A stretch of 64,000 nucleotides of DNA from Hirsutella rhossiliensis. Its lineage: Eukaryota > Ascomycota > Sordariomycetes > Hypocreales > Ophiocordycipitaceae. The notes beneath the pieces are model-generated. The model ran no database searches, was not told the origin of the DNA, and worked only from the letters and a program-made list of their open reading frames with translations. Position numbers and translations under genes: made by a program. The number at the start of each line of letters is the position of its first letter. Position 1 is the first letter of the stretch. Positions 10,866 through 23,067 of the stretch are shown piece by piece. Where the stretch lies: assembly GCF_020360975.1 (NCBI RefSeq), contig NW_025408671.1, forward strand, positions 496,001 through 560,000, given 5' to 3'.

Positions 10866-13800
10866 ATGAATAAAAAGCTTCACCTCTAGAGCGTCAGCGA
10901 CGATGACATTGCCATTGTTGGCATGGCATGTCGGTTCCCGGGCAGCGCCAGGTCCCCCGAAGCGTTTTTCGAGATGCTCCGGGCTGGCAGGGACGCATGG
11001 TCTAAGGTCCCCAAGAGCCGGTTTAATATCGATGCGTACCGTCATTCCAGTCGCAGCATGAAAGGGCTTACCGTAGATCAACTCTCTCGCGGCTTATAGC
11101 AGCTGTCGCTAACCTAACCGCAGTTTGCCGAGGGGGGCTATTTTCTATCTTAAGACGTCTCCGCCTTTAATGCTCCCTTTTTCTCCACCATGCCCGCAGA
11201 GGCCATTGCTATGGACCCGGAGCAGCGGTTGCTTCTCGAGTTAACATACGAGGCGCTCGAGGATGCCGGGGTCCCCGTAGAAGCCATTGCGGCATCTTCA
11301 GCAGCTTGCTTCATTAGCAACTTCACGCATAACTATAAGTTCCAAACATTTCGTGATCTAAGCCATATGCCCCAGTACACGGTGACGGGCATGGCCCGGG
11401 CTATGCTGTCCAACCGTATAAGTTGGTTCTAGTAGGTCGATTCCCGCCTCCCGGCGATACAGCCTACACTACTAAAGACTAACTTAAACAGTAACCTCCG
11501 GGGACCTTCAGTCACACTGGATACGGCATGCTCGAGCTCTCTGGTGGCCCTGCATCTCACCTGCGACACCATTCGCTCCAAGTCCAACGACACAACGTGC
11601 GCGCTCGTTGGCGGAAGCAGCCTGATACTAGGCCCGGAATATATGAGCATGTTAAGTGCGCTCCACCTTCTGAGCCCAGACAGTCGATGCTTTTCCTTTG
11701 ATTCCCGAGCCAACGGCTATGCCTGCGGCGAAGGAGTTGGCATGCTGGTGATTAAGCGCGCCAAGGATGCCATTCTGGACGGAGACACGATACGTGCAGT
11801 TATCCGGGCGACGGGCTCTAACCAAGATGGAAAGGCCGTCTTTACAAGTCGGCAATGATTAAAGACGTAGAGACTAACGGTTTATATGCAGACGCCTGGC
11901 ATCACCGTCCCCAGCGTGGAGGCCCAGAGCAGCCTCATGCAACGAACATACACCACGTTCGGGCTTGATCCTGCGCTCACGGCTCTGTTCGAGCTGCACG
12001 GGACCGGTACTCCCGTCGGGGATCCCATCGAAATAGAAGCCACGTCACTGGCCCTTGGGTCTGCGGCTCGCACCGGATCTCCCCTATTCTATGGTTCTGT
12101 CAAGACCAACATTGGACGCCTGGAAGGGTCGGCCGGCATCGCAGGCGTCATCAAGTGTGTCCTGGCCATGGAAAGCGGACTAATATTCCCAAATCTCATC
12201 CTCGAGACGCTTAACCCGCGGCTGCGCTTGCACGAATGGAACATGTCGGTTCCGAGAAGCCTAATAGCATGGCCGCCGGGGCCGGTCCGGCGCTGCTCCA
12301 TCAATTTGTTTGGTATCGGGGGGAGCAACGCATACGCCGTGCTCGACGACGCCGAAGGCTACTTGCAACAACACGGCCTCGTTTCCACCCAATGCGGGTC
12401 GGCTGAGACTGGCAGTTTCCGGCTGTACGTGGTGTCTGCGCCCGAGAAAGCCGCAGTGCAGCGTGACTGTGCCTCTCTGGCAGACCGCCTCGCTGGGGGC
12501 AAAGAGGCTCCGCTGGCCGACCTCGCCTTCACGCTGGGCGTGAGACGATCGCTGTTCCCATGGCGCCACACCATGGCTGCGAGCAGCATCGAGGACCTGA
12601 TTCGACAGTGTATGCAGCCCAACATTCAGCCCGTGCGAATGTAAGCCGCCGTCAATGTTGCCTTCGTCTTCACCGGCCAGGGGGCGCAGTGGTACGCTAT
12701 GAGCCGGGAGCTCCTCGAGCACGACGTGTTCCGCGAGTCGGTCGAGTCGAGCTCGGCTATCCTGAAGGAGCTCGGGGCTACGTGGGATGCCTAGGCCGAG
12801 TTCTCCCATCCGCTGTGCGCCATTCTCCAGATGGCACTTGTCGACCTGTTGGATCACTGGAATATCAAGCCCCGGGTCGTCGTGGGCCATTCTTCGGGCG
12901 AGCCGGCGGCTTCGTATGCAGCGGTGGCGCTGTCCAGGATGGATTGCCTTCGGGTTGCGCTCCACAAGGGCCGCCTGTCGGCTCAACTCGCGCCCGGAGC
13001 TTGACGGTGCGCTGATGGCGGTGAGGCTTGGACGAGATGCCGTGGCACCGTACTTAGACACGGTTCCTAGGGGCTCCGTCGTCCTGGCTTGCATAAACAG
13101 CCCTTTAAGTGTCACTCTTTCCGGCTATAGGCAATTCCTAACAAAGCTCTAGCGTCTTCTAGAGGAAGATAGAGTGTCTGTCTAGCTCCTTAAGGTCTCT
13201 GTTGCATACCACAGCCCACACATAGACGCGGTTGCCGATAGCTTTAAAGACGCGCTGCAACATATGCAACCGCGGGCAGAGACGCCCGCGGGCCTAAAGA
13301 TATTTTCTTCTATTACCGGGGGCGAGATCTCCGGCTCAGGAGTAACGGCCGGGTAATAGGCCCGGCAAATGCGCGGCGCTGTAAAGTTCCAGCAGGCTCT
13401 TGAGAAGATGCTGACGGATGACGACCTGTGCTCGAAAGACGAAGGAATCAACATGCTATTAGAGGTTGGGCCGCACTCCGCCCTTGCAGGCCCGGTCCGT
13501 CAACGGCTCGTCCACGCCGGCATCACGGAGCGAGTGTCGTATGTGTCGGCGCTTAGCAGAGGCCAAGACGCCTTGCTGACGACGCTGCACGCTGCTGGCA
13601 GCATCTAGGCCAGAGGCGTTGCCGTCGACCTCGCCAAGGTTTGAACCTCCTCGTCATCCTAGAAAGCACTGCAATGCGACTCACATATTCTGACATCAAT
13701 GTCGTGTGCGGCAGCTAAACGAAGCGCGCAGGAATCCGCCAGCTCGTCTCTCATTGATAGGCCTGCCGCGCTACCCCTAGAACCACGAGACCAAGTACTA

Positions 13801-16800
13801 GCTCGAGACGAGCAAGGCCAGAAACCGGTGTTTCCCCAAGTACCGTCCCCATGACTTGGTAGGCCGTCCGGTCGAAGACTTCAACCCCGAGGAGCCCGTA
13901 TGGAAGAACTTGATCAGCACTCAGACCATACCGTGGGTAACACACCACCGCGTGCAGGGAAATGCCGTCTTTCCCGCAGCTGGTATTCTAAGCGTCGTTC
14001 TAGAGGCTCTGCAGATGACGGCAAAGCGTGTGGGCACCATCCAGAATCTGCAGCTGCGTGACGTCCGCATTAGACGGGCGCTAGTCCTAGCAGACCCAGA
14101 AGCCGGGGTTGAGTCGTGGTTTCATCTAAAGCCCCGGAAGACGGGCATAAGGGGCGGCGTCGGAGCTTGGCTCGAGTTTACCTTTTACATCAACCTCGAT
14201 GGAGACAAGTTCGTTGAGCACGCATCAGGCCTGTGCCAAGTTGTCTACGAGCATGAGACGCCTCCGTCCGACGTTGACGATGTAAGCCGAGCCGATGCCG
14301 AGCGAGAAGAAAATAAGACGCAGTTTCAGGCCATGTATAGCCTTGCAGCCAGCATATCAGTCTAGGATCACTACGAGAGCTGCCGTGCAGCGGGCTTTGA
14401 GTACAGTTAGCCCCATGCTCTTCTCTTGGTTCCATGTCCCACTACTCATACAGGCCCAAAACGCATAGCGTCGACATTTCAGTGCCTGAGAGACATCTGA
14501 TACGAGACGTCCGAGACTCGGGGACTTTGCTGTTTCCAAGTAGACGTCCCAGACACCAAGGTTTTGACGCAGAATCCATTCAAGACGGGCTATCTGATCC
14601 ACCCCGGCACGCTAGACAGCTGTTTTCAAGCCATGTTCGCCTCAGCTCGGGGCTTCGACGCCGGGTCGGGCTCGGCCTAGGTTCCTACCATAATTAAGTC
14701 TATAACCGTCTGGCCGGCCATAGTGCCAAGTATAGGAGCATCGCTACAGGGAATATATAAATGCTCGAGGTCCGGCCTACGTTATGAAACTGCATTGTTT
14801 CTTATGCGGAATAAAGATGCCAAGACTCAAGGAGCGCTGCCTGCAATAGAGCTCCGCGGGTTCACTGCGACCATTGTTAAGGGAACGGCTCACAAGACAT
14901 CCAGCCAAGATCGCGAGACAGATGTGAGCCTTAAGGTGTGCTCCGTCCCGATATGGCGACCGGATCCGGATCTGAACCATCCCTAAAGCCTTGGCTCGTG
15001 GCTCCGCTCGGAGACAGAGGCTAAGGAAGCAGCTTTCGCGATACGAGCAGGGCCAAGCTCGGTTTCAGCGGCAGCCCGGCGAATGGCTTCATCTTACGGC
15101 AGCGGAGCGGACATCGGCGTTGGAAGACTTCCAGAGGTTCGAGCCCATTCAGTATCTGCTATTTCAGCGGATCATTCAGCATCTTCCAGACGTCTTGAGC
15201 GGCCGTAGCCATGCGCTGAGCCTCCTCATGGAAGACGACCTGTGGTCAAAATTATACAGGGAGAGATATGTCAAATCAGACGTCTTGTTGTTGCGAAACT
15301 GGTTTGAGCTCTACTGCCACAAGATGCCGCATGCCAACATCATCGAGGTTGGAGGAGGCTCGGCGGCCTCCAGTGTGTCGATTCTGCGGAAGATTGGCGG
15401 TCAATCTGGCGAGACGCCATGGTTCAGCCGCTACGTCTTCACGGATATCTCGACCGGCTGGTTTGAAGACGCGCAAAAGCTGCTCGAGCCTTGGCAGCAA
15501 CATGTGTCGTTCGAGAAGCTGGAGATTGATCAAGATCCCACCACGCAGGGGTTCGTGAAGGGGTCGTTCGATGTAGTGCTCGCGGTCAACGTATGCTCCC
15601 AATAAGATGCGCTCCGGCCCCGTGAAACTGACCTGGGACTAGGTCCTTCACACTACCGAGAATATATCCCGAACGCTGAAAAACTGCCACTCGCTGCTGA
15701 AGCCGGGCGGGAAGCTTGTCCTCGGAGAAATGATGGACAAAGACGAGCCCACGGCCTTCATATGGGGCACGCTCCCGGGGTGGTGCTCGCCGAAGATGGA
15801 AGACAAAACGGGCCGCTTCTGTCGGAAGATGAATGGGACCGTGAGTTGCGAGGTGCGGGCTTCACTGGCCTTGATCTCATCCTCCATGACTGTCTCGATC
15901 CCGAGGCTCGCCGAGTGACCGTGGGTGTCTCGACCATGCAAGTCGGGGGCAGTGATGGCCCCTGCCTCCCTTTCGAAGACGTGGCTATTGTTCATCCTGG
16001 TCAGATATATGACCGAACTCGGGATGTTTCTCACGGTTTGAAGATACGCCTGGAAGCCAGTGGCCTGTCTGTGGAACCATGGGACATTGAAGAGGCCGCC
16101 CGGCAATGCCGGGGCAAGTGCACAATCTGTCTGCTCGAGTTGGATGACCCATTCCTTGCTCATATGGACGGAAAAGGATTTGAGCACGTGCAGAAGCTCA
16201 TCCTGAACAGTGCTGAGCTTCTCTGGGTCACCTTCGTTCCTGAGCCGCAGGCTGAAACGGCTCCATTTATGGGCCTTGTCTCTGGTCTTCTCCGAACTGC
16301 GCGTACAGAGAACCCCCAGCTCCGGCTACACGAGCTTCACCTTGTTGGCGGCAGCAACACAAGTCCAGACGCTTCAACGCTGGCAGACTTGATAGTCCAG
16401 AAGCTTCGCGAGTACAGCCAAGAATGTGGTGCGGCGGCAGGGGAGCCCGAAGTCAGGCATCGTGACGGCCTTTTCCAGGTTATGCGCTATGCGCCAGAGC
16501 CACAGCAGAACGAGGAGCTTGCGCAGACAAGGTCGGGGCTGGTTTTACGTCCTCAACCACTGATCCAGCCCGGTCGACCAATGAGGCTCGCTATGCAGAC
16601 GGCCGGCGCGCTGGACTCTCTGCATTTCGTTGTCGACGAAGAGGCTTCGAAGCCTCTTGGCGAGCAAGAAGTTGAAGTCGAGCATCACTTCTGTGGCATG
16701 AACTTCCGGTAAGCCTCCTCTCAAGAGAGACAACTCGACTTTGAGCTGACGGGGCATCCGGCCGAAGGGACATCGTGGTGGCCATGGGCCATCTTCCGAT

Positions 16801-18992
16801 GACGGGATTTGGTTGCGAAGCATCCGGGGTTGTGACGAGCATCGGCTCTCAGGTAACATTGCTTCAACCGGGCGACCGCGTCATGGGTGCTGCCATGGAT
16901 TCGATGAGGACGAAATGCCGCGCTTCAGAGACGGCGTATCACATCATTCCCGACGGCCTATCCATGGCAGACGCAGCCACCATTCCCGTGGTTCACATGA
17001 CTGCGTACCGCTGCCTGGTGGACGTCGCGCGCCTGTCGAAGGGGGAGTCGGTTCTCGTCCATGCTGCCGCGGGAGGTAAGCCGGTGTCTGTGAGGCGAAA
17101 ACACGGAAGAGCTGACATTGAATGCTCCAGGACTCGGGCTGGCCTGTATCCAGTTGGCAACATACCTAGGAGCCAACATCTACTGCACCGTCGGGAGGAA
17201 AGCCAAGAAGGAGCTCATGCTGGAACTGGGTATACCGGAGTCCAACATCTTCAGCTCACGAGACCTGAGTTTCGCAGGCGGCATCATGCGCCAGACAAAG
17301 CAGCGCGGTGTCGATGTCATCGTCAACTCCCTCACCGGCGAGGCGCTCCGTCAAACATGGGAGTGCATAGCCCCCTTTGGACGCTTCCTCGAGGTAGGCA
17401 AGCGCGACGTATACGATAACACTGGACTGGAGATGTCTCGCTTCTTGAAAAATGTTCAGTTCAGCTGCGTCGACATCGCACAGCTGGGTGCCGACGACCC
17501 GGTCTCCTACCAGCGGCTGCTCAGGCGGGTTGTCGAGCTGCTCAACGAGGGCCATCTTCGGCCGATCCGGCCACTGACAACATTCGACATGACAGACGTC
17601 GAGACGGCGTTCCGGAAAATGCAGCAAGGGAAGCACATGGGCAAGCAAGTGCTCGGCATCACGTCCGAGTCTCGGGTCACGGCCCCGGCGGCCCGCACGG
17701 CAAGTCTCGTGCTGGACCCGGACGCAACCTATCTCCTGGTTGGAGGATTCGGCGGACTGGGCCGTGGTCTTGCTTTGCACATAGCAGAGCATGGAGCGAG
17801 GAATTTGGTTCTCGTGTCACGGTCTGGGCCCACACGCCCCGAGGCGCAGGGTCTGCTGCGTCGGCTCGAGTCCATGGCAGTCAATGTCAAGCCAATTTCC
17901 TGTGACATTGGCGACCAAGAGTCGCTTGCGGCCATGATACAGTCCCTCACTGCCACCATGCCGCCGTTGCGCGGCGTCATCCAGGGGGCCATGGCCTTGC
18001 ACGACAAGTTGTTCTGCAACATGACCTCTGAGGAATGGAGCCAGTCCATACGGCCAAAGGCCGCAGGTAGGCTAGATCCCCGGTCTGCTACATTAAAAGG
18101 CTCTATGCTAACGCGGGGGGCACAGGATCTTGGAACCTGCACAAGCTTCTACCTAAGCATCTTGACTTCTTCCTCATGCTATCATCCGTGTCGGGTGTCA
18201 TCGGCTCTGCCTCGCAGTCCAACTACGCGGCCGGTAACGCATTCCAAGACGCCCTCGCTCACCATCGCCGTTCGCTCGGCCTCAGGGCAAATGCCCTCGA
18301 TCTGAGTGTTATCCACGAAATGGGCTATGTGGAGGAGAACAGGCAGTCGTTCAAGCTAGGTCATGCCTTGGACTATGTAAGTCCAACATGCCGTCGCCAC
18401 ATCCGAGGGCACATGCTGACACTCGGAGACGCAAAAGACGGGCTTGGATTCGAAACGACTCCTTGCGGTTATTGACACTGTCTTGTCCCAGTCATCGACA
18501 CAGACTGTACCAGCTCAACTCGTGCTCGGCCTGGGCACCGGCGGCATCGAGCGCACGTTTAAGAGCCAGGCCCCCGGCGATGACTTTTGGTGGCTACGGT
18601 CCAGTCCCCAGTTGTCCTACCTGCTTCGCGTAGACGCGGCCGACTCCGACACTGCAACGGGCGCCACCAACATGTCGAGCCACCAAGAGCGGCTCAGGAG
18701 TGCCAAGAGCACCGACGAGGCTGCCGAGCTGGTCCAATCCATGGTTGTCGCCAAACTATCACGCATCATCATGCGACCCGAGGCAGACATCGACCGTGCC
18801 GCAACCATGCAGCAGTATGGTCTCGACAGTCTGGTCGCCTCGGAATTGAGAAATTGGCTCAACAAGGAGTTGGACTGCCATGTCAGCATCCTGGAGCTTT
18901 TGGACTCCCGGTCAATAGCGGACTTGTGTGCCAAGATTGTCCTTCGATCCAGCGCCGTGGCTCATGCTGGGGGAGGTAAGATGCGGATTTAA
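10866..18992 (+). pseudogene. Highly reducing polyketide synthase, KS-AT-DH-MT-ER-KR-ACP, decayed in its N-terminal half
   Basis: Domain order is that of an iterative fungal HR-PKS. KS: IAIVGMACRFPG near 10910, active-site DTACSSSL near 11525, ELHGTGT near 11990, NIGRLEG near 12110. AT: GHSSGE near 12890. DH: HRVQGNAVFP near 13950 and HPGTLDSCFQ near 14605. C-methyltransferase: IIEVGGGSA near 15345. ER: HAAAGGLGLA across 17060-17140. KR: LLVGGFGGLGRG near 17735 and [18 protein letters not shown] near 18190. ACP: YGLDSLVASELRNW near 18820. Stops lie at 10887, 11151, 12642, 12792, 13150, 13351-13356 and 13606, with frame changes near 13000, 14370-14990 and a one-base loss near 15780. Clear introns are 11073-11123, 11432-11491, 15591-15642, 16709-16767, 17076-17130, 18067-18125 and 18377-18437. 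From about 15783 to 18992 the reading is open throughout. A short extra intron at 18976 could extend the C-terminus slightly, but would be only 36 bp. Confidence 0.92.
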
Positions 18993-19344
18993 CAGGCCAC
19001 ATTGAATGCAGGTCCATGTGGGCACCAGATGAGGTTAAGGAACTGATGGATGAGTTGGCTACCTCGATATCTTTCGTCCACATGGCTAGTTGGGCCTATC
19101 TGACACAGTCACGCCATCCAGCTTCTTCAACTGATCGATTGCATCGGCGGGCACGGGTTCACTATGCAATTACAAATAAGTATAGTTCGTGTATGTCGAG
19201 AGAGTTTCTCCAGAACTTACGGATCGCACTTGGCCTCCTCATCGTGTTTACAACTCGGATCATTCCTAGTAAAAAAAACTTACTATGCTAAACAACAGTG
19301 TCAGTAGGCTACGAATAAGAGTATTTAGGAACCGAATAACTTAC

Positions 19345-19692
19345 CTAGCCGCCTCCTCTCGAAGATCCGTACGAAGATAGTCCATTGTGTAATTTCTTGC
19401 GAGTGGAGTACATCTGGCGGGTGGAGGGCTCGGAAACGCACTCCCTATCGACAGTAATACCCTCTTTGCCATACTTCTCACAAGGTTCGTCCTCTGGAGG
19501 AAGATCAGAGATTTTAATTTCTGTACTTTTGATAGAGTCCATGTTGCCTTGCTGTCTTGCAGGCTCTGGCATGGGCTCGGGACTGGTCTCGTTGCCTCGC
19601 CGCTCTAGATAGAGCTTGTTGTCAGGCGAGGACATAAGAGGGCTCGCAAGGCCAACGCCCGCAAGAATGACGACTAGAAGAGCGTACTTCAT
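19345..19692 (-). CDS. Small secreted protein, unknown function
   Basis: 115 residues from an ATG at 19692. The first 16-18 residues (MKYALLVVILAGVGLASP) look like a classical signal peptide with cleavage after AS or SP. The rest is hydrophilic, acidic and proline-rich, with only two cysteines (in PCEKYG and ECVSE) that could form one disulfide. There are no membrane segments. A TATAAATA sits about 140 bp upstream on the same strand, which supports a real promoter. The family is not recognised. A secreted effector-like or cell-wall peptide is possible but is inference. It lies about 350 bp beyond the polyketide synthase relic and points toward it. Confidence 0.5.
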   Translation of the reverse strand: MKYALLVVILAGVGLASPLMSSPDNKLYLERRGNETSPEPMPEPARQQGNMDSIKSTEIKISDLPPEDEPCEKYGKEGITVDRECVSEPSTRQMYSTRKKLHNGLSSYGSSRGGG

Positions 19693-19832
19693 ACTTGAAA
19701 AGTAGTGTAAAACGAAGGTAACTAGGTTGGTGGAATGAGTGTGAAAAGTACCGACGATACTTTGGGGGCGCCGGGAGAGAAGGATGCACTATCGAAGGAA
19801 GAAAATAAAACGAAAATACGAGATGCACAGGA

Positions 19833-19840
19833 TATTTATA
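19833..19840 (-). promoter_or_regulatory. TATA box of the small secreted protein gene
   Basis: Reads TATAAATA on the minus strand, 141-148 bp before the ATG at 19692. Spacing suits a short 5' leader. Assigned from the motif and position only. Confidence 0.4.
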
Positions 19841-22800
19841 ATAGGGCCAAGCGCAGGTGTGATTCTGTCTCGACTTAGAGATCCATTCTCTGCTGTATCG
19901 ACTAAATTTGATAGCGCTCTTATACTCAGCTATAACGTGGGGACTGGAAGCTTGAACCGGAGTAGTCTACATGAAATTCAGGAGTGCCGCCGCTATGGGC
20001 CAAAAGGTCTGCGCCTCTTGTGAGAATTACTTATGAAACGTTACACCCGACAGAATAGTGGCAGTGACTCGACATATGCCCACCATGTTGCATCCACAGC
20101 GAATTTCAGCTGGCCCAAGCCCTCGCCCAACCAGCAGCGAACATAATTATAACCTTGACCTCTCTCTTGGCTACGAAGGCCACCGGGAGCGAATTAATAA
20201 GACAAGGGTTGCGCGAACCCCCGGTAGGGAGGCGGGGGGGTGCAGTGACCTGCACATTACGCGGTGCGCGGAGGCTGTATCCTTGGCTCGCCCAAGAGAG
20301 CAATGGTACCAGATTCATCTAATGGTCAACTGTTACACGGCATATTCGTACAGGGTAACCAAAGGCTTAAATCGCAGGGTTGATAAACCCCGTAATACAC
20401 GTTGAGGCGCTACACAAGAGCCAATGGGTTTGCGGTTACCCCTGAAACTCTAAGCCGGTGTTTTTTTTTGAGCAAGCCAAGCCGAGGGTGCCCCAAGAGC
20501 AGAACTTGGTCCATGTTTTCTTAAGATTCACGGGCAGCCTTAAAACTATAGGCTCCCGACACAAGGTCTCAGTGTGGACAGGAGAATATATATCGCATTT
20601 CTTTGGCTATTATATCGATAGGGACGCACCGGGAGAAACCATACAAGGAGTTAGCCCCGGTGCCCGAGACTCCCGTAACGCAAGGGAACATGGCACGACA
20701 TGGGAACATGGGTGCAATCGCTGGGGAGCCAATAGATTCACGGCTAACCGGTAAAATATACGCCCCAGTTTCCCTTTTTAAGCAATTAAGGCTCCGAGAA
20801 CCTGCGGCTGGGTCCCGCCGGGCCCCCGAGGGCCCCCGTACCCACACTTCGGCCGGTTACTGGAGATACTCTTGCCACCCTCCCACTTTTCTATGTTCCG
20901 GTGCACCGTCACCAGCCAAGCTGGTGCCGACGGGTCATTGGGCCAGGCTGGCCACCCAGCTACTTCACAACCTCTACATCCAGCTCTCCTTATGGCCCTA
21001 CAACTACTAGTTCCGCTATAATAACGCACTCTCGCAGGGAGATTAAAGACCGCTCCTTCGCGCCTGCTCTCGTACCTCTTCTAACTCCACACATTCAGCC
21101 GACGTTCTTCATGCCTCTGTATCAAGCTCAAGATATGTCTTAAGGAATCCCGTCTCGTTGTTGGTTAGCTTCTGGCCCCACCGCCTTCTTTGCAGATGTT
21201 TATATGCATCTTCGCCGTATTTCTCTTTGAACTCATCGTCAGAATACCCTCGCCGGGGTCAGGCGTTGAAAGGATGGTGGCGGAGGCGATCAGTGACCTG
21301 GGAGATCAGAGGCGGCTCGATACTAGGAAGAAAACGGATGGATTTAACGTTATCAATGCCGCATCAGAGTCGCAGGTAGTCGGACTCGCAACTGTTTTCC
21401 GTCCCATTTGTACATGGACAGAGACACACTTTGAGACGCAGGTGGGCCATTGTCCACTAGGAGAAGCAGTGATTGCCACCATAGGCGTGTTGGCCGGAGG
21501 ATTGCAGCTGATCCTGGGTGCTGTCGAAACCGCGTCCCCATTTATGTCGGCAAACTATGTTTGCCATCTCTTCCCGTCGATTAATGGCATCTCCGGGCAT
21601 AGCTTGGGAGTAGCATTAACAATAATACGAGTACTCATGATTGACCTTGACGGATGGCTAAGCCATGAATCGGTGTAGACAGAAAGCTCCAAAGCGAAGA
21701 GGAACATGACAAATGAGAATTTTGAGGCCTGCTAAACTCACCTCCCAAGCTTGGATGGAGCTGGTGAGGATGCCTATCATTCTATTTCGTCCACGTCTAT
21801 ACATATACTCGTAGAGCTGCGTCTTCAAGGTGCTAGATCAAACGGGACGGCTGCAGCTGCTGTTGAAGAGGCTTGGATAAGTTGAAGTGGAGGCTACATG
21901 TCGCTGGCCGAGAAAGGCGTTTGTGGCTTTGTGGCCACAAGGCTCATCTCCACGTTTCTGCAGCGTTTCTACAGAATGCATGTGACTTTCGAGAAAAGGT
22001 CGCGCTCACGCCTGGGCAGTCGACTTCCGGGCCCAGACGCCAACGTCTCCAAACCCGTCGGGGCAACCAAGGACATGCCGATGAAGTTATGAACGAATAG
22101 CTGCTGGCAACGCTAAAGCAAGCCTCGATCTAGCTTGACGAGGGAGGAAGCAAACCTCAGGCCAGGAGGTGCCTTCAAAAGACAAACAGCCACCTGGGTA
22201 ACATTGAAGCAGGTACTCTCGCCATCGAGACAGAAATGCGAAACGCTGTTGTGCAAGACACTTGTGCCTTGCCAGGAACGTAAATCCACGGTGTCTATGA
22301 TCCGCAGCCCCCAAAAAGCTCGTCATCCCGGCCCACCATGCCGGGTACATGCCGTGAGAAAAGTGAGACACGGCAAGATCCGTGAACCGCTGTTTGGTGC
22401 TGAGCAGGGTTCGCGAGATGGCAGCCAGGCGAGCCAGCGCAGTACATTGCGTCGAGGCTGAATGGCTACAAAGCTAATCAGCAAGGTCGCCACGAATTCC
22501 AAAGAGCCCGAGTGCAGCAAAATGTACCGTATCCGTGTCCGTGTGCCCGGTACGAAATAGCATCTCGCCCTCGGCCGCACCAAGCGATCAGACGGCACAA
22601 CTGCATGTACAGGACACACATACAGGACAGAGAGCCTGACCAAACCCAGCAACCCGCAACTTAGTTGGAAAGCCGAAGGGCGCAGCTGGAGACCGGCAAA
22701 AATGATGCGCGCTGTGCGACATGACATATGAGCGCTGATCAGTCGTCCAAACCGCGCTTGTGCATACATACACCCAAACATCCACACCACACCACACGGA

Positions 22801-23067
22801 CCCCTTCATTTTGACGTCACCGCCGTCAATCCCCTCGAGAGGGGGAGACACGCCTTTCGACACGACCAACGGGCTCCCTGGGGCGGGCAGGGACGTGGGG
22901 CGAACTCCATCTGCCACTCATATAACCTTGCCGTCAACTGCCGTCACTCACCCCACAAGACAAGCAAAGCTCTTCCACCTCAGCAATCCTCCGCATAGCT
23001 GTGCAGCAATATACCACATAGCAGACCCAACGTTCAGGCCGCTCCCGTCTCTTCGACATCTCGAGCC
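19841..23067. other. Gene-poor stretch, mostly non-coding relic DNA
   Basis: No recognisable conserved gene. Reading frames are short and have no domain signatures. One open frame at 21196-21678 is listed separately at low confidence. 22750-23067 is the upstream region of the gene at 23068. Confidence 0.5.
21196..21678 (+). CDS. Possible hypothetical protein, doubtful
   Basis: An open frame of 160 codons beginning MFICIFAVFLFELIV, which would be a hydrophobic N-terminus. A second hydrophobic stretch (ATIGVLAGGLQLILGAVETA) follows mid-way. No family is recognised. The stretch sits in gene-poor sequence and no intron or promoter signal was identified. It could equally be a chance frame or part of an old pseudogene. 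Confidence 0.15.
   Translation: MFICIFAVFLFELIVRIPSPGSGVERMVAEAISDLGDQRRLDTRKKTDGFNVINAASESQVVGLATVFRPICTWTETHFETQVGHCPLGEAVIATIGVLAGGLQLILGAVETASPFMSANYVCHLFPSINGISGHSLGVALTIIRVLMIDLDGWLSHESV

Noticed and set aside
18976..19043. Extra 3' intron and exon of the polyketide synthase
   Set aside because: The intron would be only 36 bp and adds about ten unconserved residues. The frame already ends at 18992 after the ACP.
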